Below are positions 7,482 through 16,073 of a stretch of 40,726 nt of DNA, in pieces; position 1 is the stretch's first letter, and each line of letters begins with the position of its first letter. Origin of the DNA: a virus; the IMG/VR virus record IMGVR_UViG_3300020034_000450, positions 1 through 40,726 of that record. The stretch is one strand, 5' to 3'. A model generated the notes under the pieces. It saw only the letters and a program-made list of their open reading frames with translations. It did not search any database and was not told the DNA's origin. A program made the position numbers and the translations under genes.

Positions 7482-8663
7482 ATGGCCGATCTCGAATTGA
7501 AAAAGTTGCACGACGACCTGTCGGCCGCGACCACCGCGTTCCGCGAGGCGAACGATCGGCTCGAAGCCGAGACCAAACGTGTCGGTGCCGGCTCAGTCGA
7601 AGCGAAGGCGTTGGTCGACAAGATGAACGCGCGCCTCGACGACATCGAAGTGAAGATGCAGCGCGCGCGGTTCATGCGCGACGGCACCGGCCAGAGCGAG
7701 GCCAAATCCGACGTCGACGTCATCGAGACCAAGGCCTTCAACAATTTCGCGCGGTTCGGCGACGAACGGTTGTCGGTTGAGGAAAGGAAAGCCGTAGCCG
7801 AGCGGAAGTCGTTGACGACCGACAGTGATCCGGACGGCGGCTACGTCGTGCCGACGACCACCTCGAGCCGGTTCATCCGGAAGCTGATCCTCGTCTCGCC
7901 GATTCGGCAGTATGCCACGGTCGAGACGATCTCGAAGGGCAACGATCTCGAGATCCCTGCCGAGGGTCCGCAGTCGTTCGCGGCCGGGCGCGTCGGTCAG
8001 CGGTCTACACGGCCGGAGACCGCCGCCGGACAGATGCGCCTCGAGAAGATCCCGACGCACGAGTATTACGCGAAGCCGATGCTCACGCAACAGATGATCG
8101 ACGACACGAGCATGGACGTTGAGGGCTGGGCCGCGGATCGCGTCGGCACAGCGATCGGACAGATCGAAGGCCAAGATTTCGTGGCCGGATCCGGCGTGGG
8201 TGGACCCGAAGGCTTCAACAGCTCGAGCGTCACCGACATTCACGGTGGCGACGCGGCGTTGATCAAAATCGACGGCCTGTTCGACATGATGGCGGATCTG
8301 CCCACCTATTACGCGCAGAACGCGCGGATCTATTCCAATCGCAAAACGAAGTACGCGATCCGGAAGCTGAAGGATGGGCAAGGGCAATACCTCTGGCAGC
8401 CGTCGGTCATCGTTGGCGCGCCGCCGACCTTTGACGGCACGGAAGTCGTCGAGATCTACGACATGCCCGATATCGCGGCGAATGCGTTCCCCGTGGTGTA
8501 TGGCGACCTCAAGGCCGCGTACACGATAGTTGATCGCATGCAGCTCCGATTGCTCCGCGATCCGTACACGTCGAAGCCATTCGTCGAGCTCTACTTCACG
8601 AAGCGCACCGGCGGCCAGATCGTGTTGGCCGAGGCGCTGCGTCGCCTGAAGATCGCGGTCTAA
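7482..8663 (+). CDS. Major capsid protein, HK97 fold
   Basis: The 393-residue product begins with a coiled-coil delta domain (residues 1 to about 109), rich in Lys/Glu/Asp. The boundary at Arg108-Lys109-Ser110 followed by Asp-Gly-Gly-Tyr-Val-Val-Pro (118-124) is the usual start of the mature subunit, so cleavage near Lys109 is likely. The remainder fits the HK97 fold through the C-terminal Gly-Gly-Gln-Ile-Val-Leu-Ala-Glu-Ala-Leu. ATG 7482 follows CGGAG. The upstream in-frame extension overlaps the protease gene and is rejected. Confidence 0.93.
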   Translation: MADLELKKLHDDLSAATTAFREANDRLEAETKRVGAGSVEAKALVDKMNARLDDIEVKMQRARFMRDGTGQSEAKSDVDVIETKAFNNFARFGDERLSVEERKAVAERKSLTTDSDPDGGYVVPTTTSSRFIRKLILVSPIRQYATVETISKGNDLEIPAEGPQSFAAGRVGQRSTRPETAAGQMRLEKIPTHEYYAKPMLTQQMIDDTSMDVEGWAADRVGTAIGQIEGQDFVAGSGVGGPEGFNSSSVTDIHGGDAALIKIDGLFDMMADLPTYYAQNARIYSNRKTKYAIRKLKDGQGQYLWQPSVIVGAPPTFDGTEVVEIYDMPDIAANAFPVVYGDLKAAYTIVDRMQLRLLRDPYTSKPFVELYFTKRTGGQIVLAEALRRLKIAV

Positions 8664-8675
8664 CCGGAGACGCTC

Positions 8676-9191
8676 ATGGCTACGCAACCCGGCGTCAACA
8701 TACCGAACAGCACCGATCAGGGCGGCATCGTCACGCACATTAACGGCACGCTGCAGGTTGAATCCGGCGGCGTGCTCGCACTCATGGCGGGCTCGGTGCT
8801 CGCCGGCGTTGCCGATCAGAACATTCGAGTGCGAGCGACGATCGCGCAGGTCAACGCTGGCCTCACGCTGTTGCCGGCCGTGCCCGGCTTCAAGTATCGC
8901 ATGATCTCCGCGCGTGCGATCGCGGTCGGCGGCGCGGCGGGCGCAGTCACGACGGTCGATGTGATCGGCACGCAGGCGGCGAGCCCGGCGAAACTGGCCG
9001 CGTTCGCGCAAGCATCGCTCACGCAGAGCACCGTGTTGACCGCTGGCGGAGCTGGTGCCGCCGTCCTCGCCGACGGTGCGTCGTTCGTGCAGAACGATGT
9101 GAATACGGCGATCACGCTCGGCAAAACGGGCGCAAGCGTCACGACGGCCACCGCGATCGACATTCTGCTCAGCTACGCGCTCGAGCCGTAA
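8676..9191 (+). CDS. Putative capsid decoration protein
   Basis: The 171-residue product is rich in Ala, Gly, Thr and Val with alternating patterns typical of beta structure, has no charged helices, and directly follows the major capsid gene with its own GGAG site. That composition and position fit a head decoration or stabilising protein. There is no specific family motif I can name, so the role is inferred from synteny. Confidence 0.55.
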   Translation: MATQPGVNIPNSTDQGGIVTHINGTLQVESGGVLALMAGSVLAGVADQNIRVRATIAQVNAGLTLLPAVPGFKYRMISARAIAVGGAAGAVTTVDVIGTQAASPAKLAAFAQASLTQSTVLTAGGAGAAVLADGASFVQNDVNTAITLGKTGASVTTATAIDILLSYALEP

Positions 9192-9227
9192 CCCACGTTT
9201 CTCACGCCTCATTCGAGGATCTGACCC

Positions 9228-9644
9228 ATGGCACAGAAGGATCTGCACAACAACATCAAGGTGTCGCGCGCGATCTCACCGACGCGCGCGACCGACAACA
9301 CGGCGCTCGTGAGTCAGATCATCGACACGCAGGGCTATGAGTCGCTTGAGTTCGCGATCGCCGTCGGCACGATCGCCGATGCGGATGCGACGTTCGCCAC
9401 GACGATGGACGAGGGAGACGCGTCCAATCTCGCCGGATCGAACGCGGTAGCCGCCGCCGATTTGCTCGGCTCGTACGCTGGATCGTCCTTCGTGTTTTCG
9501 AATGACGACACGGTGTACAAGCTCGGCTATCGCGGCACGAAGCGGTACGTCCGACTCACGATCACGCCGAGCCTCAACACGGGCAACGCAGACATCTCCG
9601 CGCTCGCGATCCAATCGCACGCGCGTCACGCGCCCGTCGCGTAA
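9228..9644 (+). CDS. Putative head structural (decoration) protein
   Basis: The 138-residue product has the pattern of a widespread phage structural protein: Asp-Leu-His-Asn-Asn-Ile-Lys-Val near the N-terminus, Asp-Asn-Thr-Ala-Leu-Val-Ser-Gln-Ile-Ile-Asp-Thr-Gln-Gly-Tyr (about 23-37), and Arg-Tyr-Val-Arg-Leu-Thr-Ile-Thr-Pro (about 105-113). I have seen this family adjacent to capsid genes, annotated as hypothetical or decoration-like. GAGGAT precedes the ATG. It is probably on the capsid surface or at the vertex. Confidence 0.6.
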   Translation: MAQKDLHNNIKVSRAISPTRATDNTALVSQIIDTQGYESLEFAIAVGTIADADATFATTMDEGDASNLAGSNAVAAADLLGSYAGSSFVFSNDDTVYKLGYRGTKRYVRLTITPSLNTGNADISALAIQSHARHAPVA

Positions 9645-9671
9645 CGCTCTCGGTCTCTTCGGTGGTGCACG

Positions 9672-9700
9672 ATGAGGCGGGGCCACGCGCCTCGTCTCAT
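9672..9700 (+). terminator. Hairpin after the capsid/decoration genes
   Basis: A 12-bp stem (9672-9683 with 9689-9700, two G-U pairs, no mismatches) closes a five-base loop and is followed by CGTTGTTTCG. It sits in the 96-base gap after the decoration gene. It is likely a weak terminator that lowers expression of the low-copy connector genes relative to capsid. Confidence 0.6.
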
Positions 9701-9740
9701 CGTTGTTTCGTCGGTGTCACTTCTCTCTCCGGATCCTCGC

Positions 9741-9929
9741 ATGCGCGTTCGGTCGAACTATCCGCACTTCAGCGTCGATGGCGTGTTGCACGAGATCGGG
9801 GATGAATACGAGTTGGCGGCGGCCGACGAGCTCGCGTTTCGCCTGAAGGACGGGATTGTCTCGGACGCGGGCCTCGCGCTCGTCGAACCGCCGCCCTCCC
9901 CGCCGGCGGTCGCGCCGGATCCGGCGTAA
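9741..9929 (+). CDS. Small hypothetical protein
   Basis: The 62-residue product starts at ATG 9741 (an upstream in-frame ATG at 9672 lies within the hairpin and is unlikely). It has a short beta-like core (Phe-Ser-Val-Asp-Gly-Val) and a Pro-rich tail encoded in part by the GCCGGATCCGGC palindrome at 9914. Position between decoration and connector genes fits a small head or joining protein; not recognised. Confidence 0.5.
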   Translation: MRVRSNYPHFSVDGVLHEIGDEYELAAADELAFRLKDGIVSDAGLALVEPPPSPPAVAPDPA

Positions 9930-9933
9930 CACC

Positions 9934-10533
9934 ATGGCGCTGCCCACGCTCCAGGATTTCAAGAATCGCCTGCGCATCACGACGACCGCGGAGAATGCCG
10001 CGTTGGTCGCGATGCTCGGCGCGGCCACGCAGCTGGCGAAAGCCTACTTGGATCGTCCCCTCGAGGCGGTCGAGCGCACGTACGTCGTTGAAGATCAACG
10101 CGCGGCCGCGCTCAGTGTGAGTCGATTGAGCCGAGACCCGATCGCCGCGGCCTTCATTCGCGTGCCGGATGCGCCCGTCGACATCGCGCAGCCAATCACA
10201 ATCACTGATCGCAATGGCGTTGACGTTGACAGCACATCGTTCCGTGTGGATCGAGACACCGGCGTCGTGCGTGGTGGCGGCTTCGCGGGATTCCCGTACA
10301 CCATCATCGCGACGACTGGCCTCGCGACTCGCGCCGACTACGCTGAGATCGTTGAGCCGATGATCGGCCAGGCGATTCTCGATATCGCCTCCGATCTGTA
10401 TCAGCGGCGCAATCCTGCCGCGACCGACGAGAACGACGGCGCCGGTGGCTACGTCCGCTACGGTCGCGTCGAAGAAACGATTCCTGCGCGCGCGATCGCG
10501 TACCTCGCGCCCTGGCGCCGGCCGCAGGTATGA
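9934..10533 (+). CDS. Head-tail connector (adaptor) protein, gp6-like
   Basis: The 199-residue product starts with Leu-Gln-Asp-Phe-Lys-Asn-Arg-Leu-Arg-Ile (about 5-14) and Tyr-Leu-Asp-Arg-Pro (about 38-42), the usual opening helices of gp6/gp15-type adaptor proteins. It ends with Leu-Ala-Pro-Trp-Arg-Arg-Pro. Adaptors form a ring under the portal and receive the stopper. ATG 9934 is four bases after the preceding stop. Position between capsid genes and the stopper candidate supports the call. Confidence 0.7.
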   Translation: MALPTLQDFKNRLRITTTAENAALVAMLGAATQLAKAYLDRPLEAVERTYVVEDQRAAALSVSRLSRDPIAAAFIRVPDAPVDIAQPITITDRNGVDVDSTSFRVDRDTGVVRGGGFAGFPYTIIATTGLATRADYAEIVEPMIGQAILDIASDLYQRRNPAATDENDGAGGYVRYGRVEETIPARAIAYLAPWRRPQV

Positions 10534-10537
10534 CGGC

Positions 10538-10948
10538 ATGAGCATCAGCCGGCGAACGCGGTATCTCGGGATCTACAGCTACAGCGACACCGGCACAGAA
10601 GGCGTGCCGGTCGACACATGGACGTTCGACGCCGCCCACTGGGGCCGTGTCGACGATGTGCGTGGGAAGCAAGTGCTGCGCGCCGGCGGGGCCGAAGTGC
10701 AGGTCGACGCCGAGCTCGAATTCTCCGACGAGGCCGTGATTCCAGCGAACTGCATCGTCGTCGACGGCACCCGCGTCGACGCGGCGACCGCGTACCACGT
10801 GCGCTATCTGTTGCCGAAGTCGATGCATCGGCTGAAGCTCGTCTATGCGCAGCGCATCGATCGCAACAAGATCGATGCATCGAAGCTCCTGCTCGATGGC
10901 TCGTTCATTCTCGACGGATCAGAGATCCTTAACGGAGTCGGTGTCTAA
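10538..10948 (+). CDS. Putative head closure (stopper) protein
   Basis: The 136-residue product is beta-rich with a short N-terminal arm, followed by Trp-Gly-Arg-Val-Asp-Asp-Val-Arg-Gly-Lys (about 34-43) and a Val-Tyr-Ala-Gln-Arg-Ile-Asp strand (about 106-112), as in stopper proteins of the SPP1 gp16/HK97 gp7 class. These plug the portal channel after packaging and bind the tail. ATG 10538 follows the adaptor stop by four bases; the stop overlaps the next ATG (TAATG). The call is from size, order and pattern. Confidence 0.55.
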   Translation: MSISRRTRYLGIYSYSDTGTEGVPVDTWTFDAAHWGRVDDVRGKQVLRAGGAEVQVDAELEFSDEAVIPANCIVVDGTRVDAATAYHVRYLLPKSMHRLKLVYAQRIDRNKIDASKLLLDGSFILDGSEILNGVGV

Positions 10949-13855
10949 TGTCCGCCGTCATTGATTGGGCGCTCTACACGGAGCCGGCCGTCGGTCGCGG
11001 ATCGCCGGACGAAGCCGACGTGATCAATCGGCCATTGCGTCAGGTGCTAGAGCTCTCCGGTCTCGATCCGGACGTCCCGTTCGCCGGGTTCTCGGTTGTC
11101 GGTCATACGCATACCGCGGGCGATGTCGTCGCTGGCACACTCTCTCCGTCGCGCGGCGGGACCGGTCGTTCTGATCCGACGCCGGGTTCGCTCCTCGTGG
11201 CGGCCGGCGCGGCCGCGATGCTGTTGCTGGCGCCTGGAGCCTCGGGTCAAGTCGTGCGATCGAACGGAGCCGCCTGGACGGCGGACGTCATGGTCGCATC
11301 GGACATTAGCGATCTCCCAACTGCGGCGACCGGCATCACGCGCGTCGGGACGATCACTGTCGGCACGTGGCAAGGGTCCCCGATCGCCGACACCTATATC
11401 GCCACGCTCTCGGTAGCGGGCAAGGTCGCCAACTCGGCGACGACGGCCACCGCGGCGAACACGGCGAACGCAATCGTCGCGCGGGATGCGTCGGGCAATT
11501 TCGTGGCTGGCACCATTACGGCGAACGTCATCGGCGCCGTCACCGGATCCGTCACCGGGAATGCGGGCACCGCGACCAAGCTCTCGAGCCTGCGGACGTT
11601 CGGCGTATCCGGCGACGCCGCGGGCTCGGTGGGTTCCGATCTCACGAGCGGTGTCACGATCTCCCTCTCGCTCGCCGCCGGCGTTATTTCGGACGCGAAC
11701 ATCGCATCGACCGCGGCGATTGCGTATTCGAAACTGTCGCTCACGGGCGCGATCCTCAACACGGACATCAGCGCCGGCGCCGGGATCGTCGACACCAAGT
11801 TCGCCACGATCTCGACGCCGGGGAAAGTCGCGAACAGCGCCACGACGGCGACGGCGGTCGATGCGGTTGGAACGATCGTCGCGCGCGATGGCAGCGGCAA
11901 TTTCGCGGCGGGGACAATCACGGCGTCGTTCGCCGGCGACGGATCGATGCTCACGTCGCTCAATGCGGCCGCGTTGTCGAGCGGTGTGATTGCATCAGCA
12001 CGGCTCGCGGGCGCGTACAACGGCATTACGCAAGTCGGCACGTTGCTCGCCGGCATCTGGAATGCGACGGTGATCTCTCCGGTGTTCGGCGGTACGGGAC
12101 TGAACGCCGCGGCCGTGGGCGATCTGATGTACGGGTCCGGCGCCAACACGTGGGCTCGACTCGCCGGCAATCCGCTACCCACGCGCAAATTCCTCGTGCA
12201 GGCGGGCGACAGTGTAAATCCGGCGGCGCCGTCGTGGGGGAACCCGACGCCCGACGATATCGTCGCCGGCACGTTCAACGGCCTATTCACGTTCCGCGCA
12301 GGTCTGACATCGGGCATTGTCCCGGTGCCGTCGGCAGCGGCGTCGCTGCTGCCCAACCGAACAACGATCTTTGTCACCCCGGACACGAACGACGGGACAG
12401 CGCGCGCCGGATCCGTCATGGTCACTGGATACGGTGCGCCGCCTGCGTTCACTGGTGTGACCGCTGGAGGATCGCCGCAAGCGCCACTCGCGGTCTCGCC
12501 GGGCACGAACCTCGTCGAGATGATCGGCGTTGGATTCGACGGCGTCACGTGGAGCGCCGGCGGCCGTATGCGGGTGAATGCCGCGGAAGTGTGGACCTCG
12601 ACCGCACACGGATCGCAGCTCGTCTTCTCGACGACGCCGAATGGATCAACGGCGCTCACGGATGTCCTGACTATCGGCGATAGCGGCGCCGTCGCGGTCC
12701 TCGGTGACGTCACCGTCAATACGAACAAGCTCACGATCACGGCGAGCACGGGCGCGTTGACGGCGGCCGGCCAGATCACGACGACTGCGGGCTTCCTCTC
12801 TGGCGTCGCGGGCAGCGGCACCGGTGGGCGCTACGTTGCCCGCGATGACGGAGGCAATGACCGCTGGCAGTGGGGCCTCCTGAGCACCGTCGGAGCTCGC
12901 AACTGGTCGCTCTACGATTTCGGGAATAATAGAGAAGCGATCTCGGTGCACGCGACGACGGGCGTCGTCACGCTGCCGACGGGGTTGGTTGTTGGGACGT
13001 CGCTGACAGCCGCCAGTCTCTCAGTCGCCGGCGCCGCCAGTGCGGCATCGCTGACGGCGGGCACGGCGACCCTCACCGAACGACTCACCATCGACGATGC
13101 CACTGGCATCCGTTTCACGACAACGGACGCGGGTGTGTACGTCTCGGCAAGCAAACTGTTCATCGGTCGCTACTCGTCCGCGGGCAGTTTTGGACTCTCC
13201 GTCGATCCTGCATCTGGAACGCTCTCTGGAATGGCGGCCGCGTTCGCGGCAGCCATGACGATCACCACGACGCCCGCCACTGCGCTCATCCTGCAATTGA
13301 CAGGCAATGCGACGACCGGCGGCTATGTGAGTTTCCTCGACGCCACCGCCTCCAACGCGGTTCGTGGATTCATCGGGTTCGGCACGACGCTTGGCGGCGC
13401 CGCGTCGACAGAAATGGTACTACGATCTGAGAGTTCCACGGCCCTGACATTCAGCGGCGGCAACGTCGGACTGCGCATCGCAGCGACAACGGGTGCGGTC
13501 ACCGTGCCTCAGGCACTGGTGGTCAGTGGTCTTGCGTCATTCAACTCCGTGGTATCGATCGATGGGCTACCGACGGCCGCGACCTTTGGGAACACCGGAT
13601 TGCCCAATAAGCGCGTCATGATCGGGTACGATGCTGTTAGCGATTACGGGTTCGTCAGCGCGATACACGGGCACGGCCAACAAGACGCTCTTTTTGAATC
13701 CCATCGGAGGCGGTGTCCGCGTCGGCGTTGGCGGCTTTTTCGTCGACGGCGCGTTTGGCTGCAATGGGAACACGCCGCAAACAAAAGCAGTGTCAGGCGG
13801 AACGGTCGGCGGGGTGATCGCTGCGCTCGTCGCCAACGGCATCCTCTCGTCGTAG
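10948..13855 (+). CDS. Tail fibre-like protein, interrupted by a +1 frameshift
   Basis: The intended product is about 968 residues. It has fibre features: His-Thr-His-Thr-Ala-Gly-Asp (near 53), several Gly-Gly-Thr-Gly turns, and repeated modules with Gly-Lys-Val-Ala-Asn-Ser-Ala-Thr-Thr-Ala-Thr and Ile-Val-Ala-Arg-Asp-x-Ser-Gly-Asn-Phe (around residues 157-191 and 292-322). Reading is open in one frame from 10948, but at GGGC (13669-13672) the sense moves to the +1 frame, where Thr-Ala-Asn-Lys-Thr-Leu-Phe-Leu-Asn-Pro continues the fibre to TAG 13853-13855. The original frame becomes Arg-rich nonsense until it merges with the next gene. One extra base, real or from sequencing, explains this. 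Its place between the stopper and tail completion genes is unusual. Confidence 0.75.
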
Positions 13856-13929
13856 CCACTCGTATGCGTCGCCCGTTTCGCAATGCCCCGAAACGCTCAC
13901 CCGCTCGCCATCCCTTTACCACATCTCGA

Positions 13930-14301
13930 ATGAAACGCATTGAATTCCCCGCCGCGACTGACGACCTCGATCTCTACAATCTCGCGTACATCGGCGCATG
14001 CAACCCGGAAGCGCGCCTCGCGCCGGCCGAGCTCCGCACGCACGCGAAGCTGCTCGACGCCCTCGAGGCGCCCGGCGTGAAACAGACCGACGGCACTGGG
14101 TTCAAATTGCCGAAGGGCACGCCCGCGATAGTGCTGCTCGAGGAAGCTGAACGCGACTTGCTGAAGCGGCTGTGTGAGTCGTTCCACTGGAATCCCGTGT
14201 TCTCGCGGCGAGTCGTGCAGCTGTTCGATCTGCTCGAGCACGCGCCGGACTACTCGGTGCCTGTTCCGCTGCTGCCGCTCAACGCGTCACCAATAGAATA
14301 A
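13930..14301 (+). CDS. Hypothetical protein
   Basis: The 123-residue product starts at ATG 13930. An alternative ATG (13864) would add a basic 22-residue stretch. It is helical with conserved-looking Tyr-Ile-Gly-Ala-Cys-Asn-Pro-Glu (about 19-26), Thr-Pro-Ala-Ile-Val-Leu-Leu-Glu-Glu-Ala-Glu (about 64-74) and an acidic-Pro C-terminus. It appears fused to the tail-fibre frame only because the fibre's original frame stays open through the frameshift. It is located just before the tail completion gene; function unknown. Confidence 0.6.
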   Translation: MKRIEFPAATDDLDLYNLAYIGACNPEARLAPAELRTHAKLLDALEAPGVKQTDGTGFKLPKGTPAIVLLEEAERDLLKRLCESFHWNPVFSRRVVQLFDLLEHAPDYSVPVPLLPLNASPIE

Positions 14302-14311
14302 GCGTTCACTC

Positions 14312-14686
14312 ATGACGCCCGAGTTCGCGCGCTTTCAGCAGACCTTCAACGACGCCGTCCCTCAGGGCCTCGTCGCCGCGGCCGCCATCTATCACGGCGC
14401 GCTCCGGGCGAAGCTGCAGCGTGGGTACACCTCGGGCGACTTCACGACGGGGAACGTCAGCGCCTCGGTGCAGATGGACGCCGGCAGCCAGATCGGTGGT
14501 GAGTGGGAAGTGGCCGTCGGGACGAATCTCATGTACGCTCTTTACTGGGAGATGGGTCATCAGAACGTCTTCACGCGCCGGTACGAACGCGTCGAGCACT
14601 GGCGTGAGACGGCCGAGGAAGAAGGCGACGCTATGGCCGCCGCGTTCGGTGCCGTCGTCGCCACGCGCCTCGAGGCCGGTCAGTGA
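14312..14686 (+). CDS. Tail completion protein, HK97 gp10-like
   Basis: The 124-residue product has the gp10 family pattern: an N-terminal helix, Gly-Asn-Val-Ser-Ala-Ser-Val (about 47-53), a strand with Val-Gly-Thr-Asn-Leu-Met-Tyr-Ala-Leu-Tyr-Trp-Glu-Met-Gly-His (about 69-83), and a basic C-terminal helix. The Tyr-x-x-x-x-Glu-x-Gly-His segment is the family's hallmark. It joins the tail to the closed head. The next gene overlaps its stop (GTGA). Confidence 0.78.
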   Translation: MTPEFARFQQTFNDAVPQGLVAAAAIYHGALRAKLQRGYTSGDFTTGNVSASVQMDAGSQIGGEWEVAVGTNLMYALYWEMGHQNVFTRRYERVEHWRETAEEEGDAMAAAFGAVVATRLEAGQ

Positions 14687-15138
14687 CGACCGTCTCGACG
14701 GACCGACTCTACGCCACGCTCGTGCGTGACGCGCTCGCGTTCGTGCCGCCGGGCGGCGTTGCGCTGTCCGCCACGCTCGGGCATCGCATGTACCGACAGG
14801 CGGCGCCGCGCGATGCGGCATACCCGTACGCTGTGTTCTCGCTCCGATCGACCCGCATCGCCGACGGCAATAACTCGCTCAAGGTCCTCTACGACTTCGA
14901 GGGATTTGTGTGGAACCGTCCGCGGTCGACGCAGCCCGCGACCGAGCGGCTCGCCGACACCTGGGCCACGTATCTCCGCACGCTCCTCAATATCTCGAAC
15001 GGGTTGATGTACGCGACCGACGTGACCGCGGAGTCGTTGCCGCTCATGTCGACGCCGGCGGACGCCAACGTCGTGCAGGTTCTCGTCCGCGCGCGCCTGC
15101 AGGTCTGGCCGACGCTGATCTCATCGCTCTCCGCGTAG
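14683..15138 (+). CDS. Putative tail terminator protein
   Basis: The 151-residue product starts at GTG 14683, overlapping the previous stop. It has a mixed alpha/beta pattern with Tyr-Pro-Tyr-Ala-Val-Phe-Ser-Leu (about 46-53) and ends in a strand (Val-Leu-Val-Arg-Ala-Arg-Leu-Gln-Val), as in tail terminators of the gpU/gp17 type. These cap the tail tube and set its length together with the tape measure. Position between the gp10-like gene and the tail tube supports this. Confidence 0.6.
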   Translation: MTTVSTDRLYATLVRDALAFVPPGGVALSATLGHRMYRQAAPRDAAYPYAVFSLRSTRIADGNNSLKVLYDFEGFVWNRPRSTQPATERLADTWATYLRTLLNISNGLMYATDVTAESLPLMSTPADANVVQVLVRARLQVWPTLISSLSA

Positions 15139-15172
15139 TCACGGCCCTCGCTCTCTCACTGAGGATTCTCAG

Positions 15173-15739
15173 ATGCTCACCGGCTATTCCGCAAACCTCC
15201 CGAACGACACGCTCCTCGACATGGGCGTGCTGTTCCGCACCATCTCCGCCGTCTCGACGAAGATCGGCGTCACGCAGGGCGCGCCGGACTTCGACCCTGG
15301 CGTCGAGGAAGCCGACATTCAGTTCGACGGAATGCGGTGCAGCCTCAAAGGCCTCCAGCGCCGCGTCGGCTTCAAGCCGATGATCAAAGGCACGATCATC
15401 GAATTCGGTCCGACCGCCACGGGCAAGCAGGTGCAGGTGATCGAGCCCGGCTCGAGCGAAGCAACCGTCGGCGCGGTGACGACGACGACGCCGAAGGCGG
15501 CTGGACTGTTGTACGCATCCGGCGACTACCTCACCGACTTCCGCCTGATTTTCCAGCGCGCGAACGGACTCTTTGTCGCGATCTACTTCCCGATCGCGAA
15601 GGCCACGAAGTGGTCGATGAAGGGCGTCGACAAAGCCGAGGCGCAAATCTCGATCGAGATCGAAGCGATCGGCGATCCAACGGCGGACCTTGGTGTAGCG
15701 CCGTACCTCATCGAGCACCGCACGGCGCTGCCGGCGTAA
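15173..15739 (+). CDS. Major tail (tube) protein
   Basis: The 188-residue product, directly before the tail assembly chaperones, is beta-rich with the tube-protein course: Gly-Ala-Pro-Asp-Phe-Asp-Pro-Gly (about 36-43), Gly-Thr-Ile-Ile-Glu-Phe-Gly-Pro-Thr-Ala (about 73-82), a Leu-Ile-Phe-Gln-Arg-Ala-Asn-Gly strand (about 124-131), and Ile-Glu-Ile-Glu-Ala near the end. GAGGAT precedes the ATG. It stacks in hexameric rings to form the flexible tail tube. Confidence 0.78.
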   Translation: MLTGYSANLPNDTLLDMGVLFRTISAVSTKIGVTQGAPDFDPGVEEADIQFDGMRCSLKGLQRRVGFKPMIKGTIIEFGPTATGKQVQVIEPGSSEATVGAVTTTTPKAAGLLYASGDYLTDFRLIFQRANGLFVAIYFPIAKATKWSMKGVDKAEAQISIEIEAIGDPTADLGVAPYLIEHRTALPA

Positions 15740-15755
15740 CCCTCTTACGAATCTG

Positions 15756-16073
15756 ATGAAACCTCAAATCGTAGACATCGACGCCCTCGTCGCCGAGCTG
15801 CCCATTCGGGTGCTCGGCGGCGAGCACCTGGTGAAGCCGGTTAACGCGATCGCCACGAAGCTGGCCGATTCCATCACCGATGAGAATCGGGTTGATGTGA
15901 TGATTCAGATCGTGGCGATGGTAGTGCCGACACTCACCGTCGAGCAGCTCGGAACGCTCACGGTCACGCAACTCGACGCGATCCTACAAGTGTCGGCGCG
16001 TGGGGTGACTGCGGTCCGAGACTCGGACCCAAACGTGGACGGGCCGACGACCCTGACAGCGTCGCCGGCCTGA
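15756..16073 (+). CDS. Tail assembly chaperone, short form (gpG-like)
   Basis: The 105-residue product lies between the tube and tape measure genes, the invariable place of the G/GT chaperones that coat and protect the tape measure during tail assembly. It is mostly helical with an acidic character. Near the end of the frame is the in-frame slippery heptamer C-CCA-AAC (16028-16034); most ribosomes stop at TGA 16071-16073 and make this short form. GT fusion is described separately. Confidence 0.82.
   Translation: MKPQIVDIDALVAELPIRVLGGEHLVKPVNAIATKLADSITDENRVDVMIQIVAMVVPTLTVEQLGTLTVTQLDAILQVSARGVTAVRDSDPNVDGPTTLTASPA
16028..16070 (+). other. Programmed -1 ribosomal frameshift signal (G to GT)
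   Basis: The heptamer CCCAAAC (16028-16034) is in the correct phase X-XXY-YYZ for the short chaperone frame. Seven bases later a stem forms: 16042-16051 pairs with 16061-16070 (ten positions, one A-C mismatch) around a nine-base loop. After slipping, the -1 frame is open without a stop to 16435. All three elements of a classical phage -1 frameshift site are present. Confidence 0.85.

Noticed and set aside
7593-9248. Long leftward open frame (551 codons) over the capsid and decoration genes
   Set aside because: It mirrors the real rightward genes in GC-rich DNA and its product is Arg/Asp/His-rich without domains.
11394-12821. Leftward 475-codon frame within the tail fibre gene
   Set aside because: It is the complement of Ala/Thr/Gly-rich codons; no start context, no domain.
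10948-14301. A single 1117-residue protein
   Set aside because: After 13672 this frame is Arg-rich nonsense, while the +1 frame carries the fibre end; the last part is a separate gene starting at 13930.
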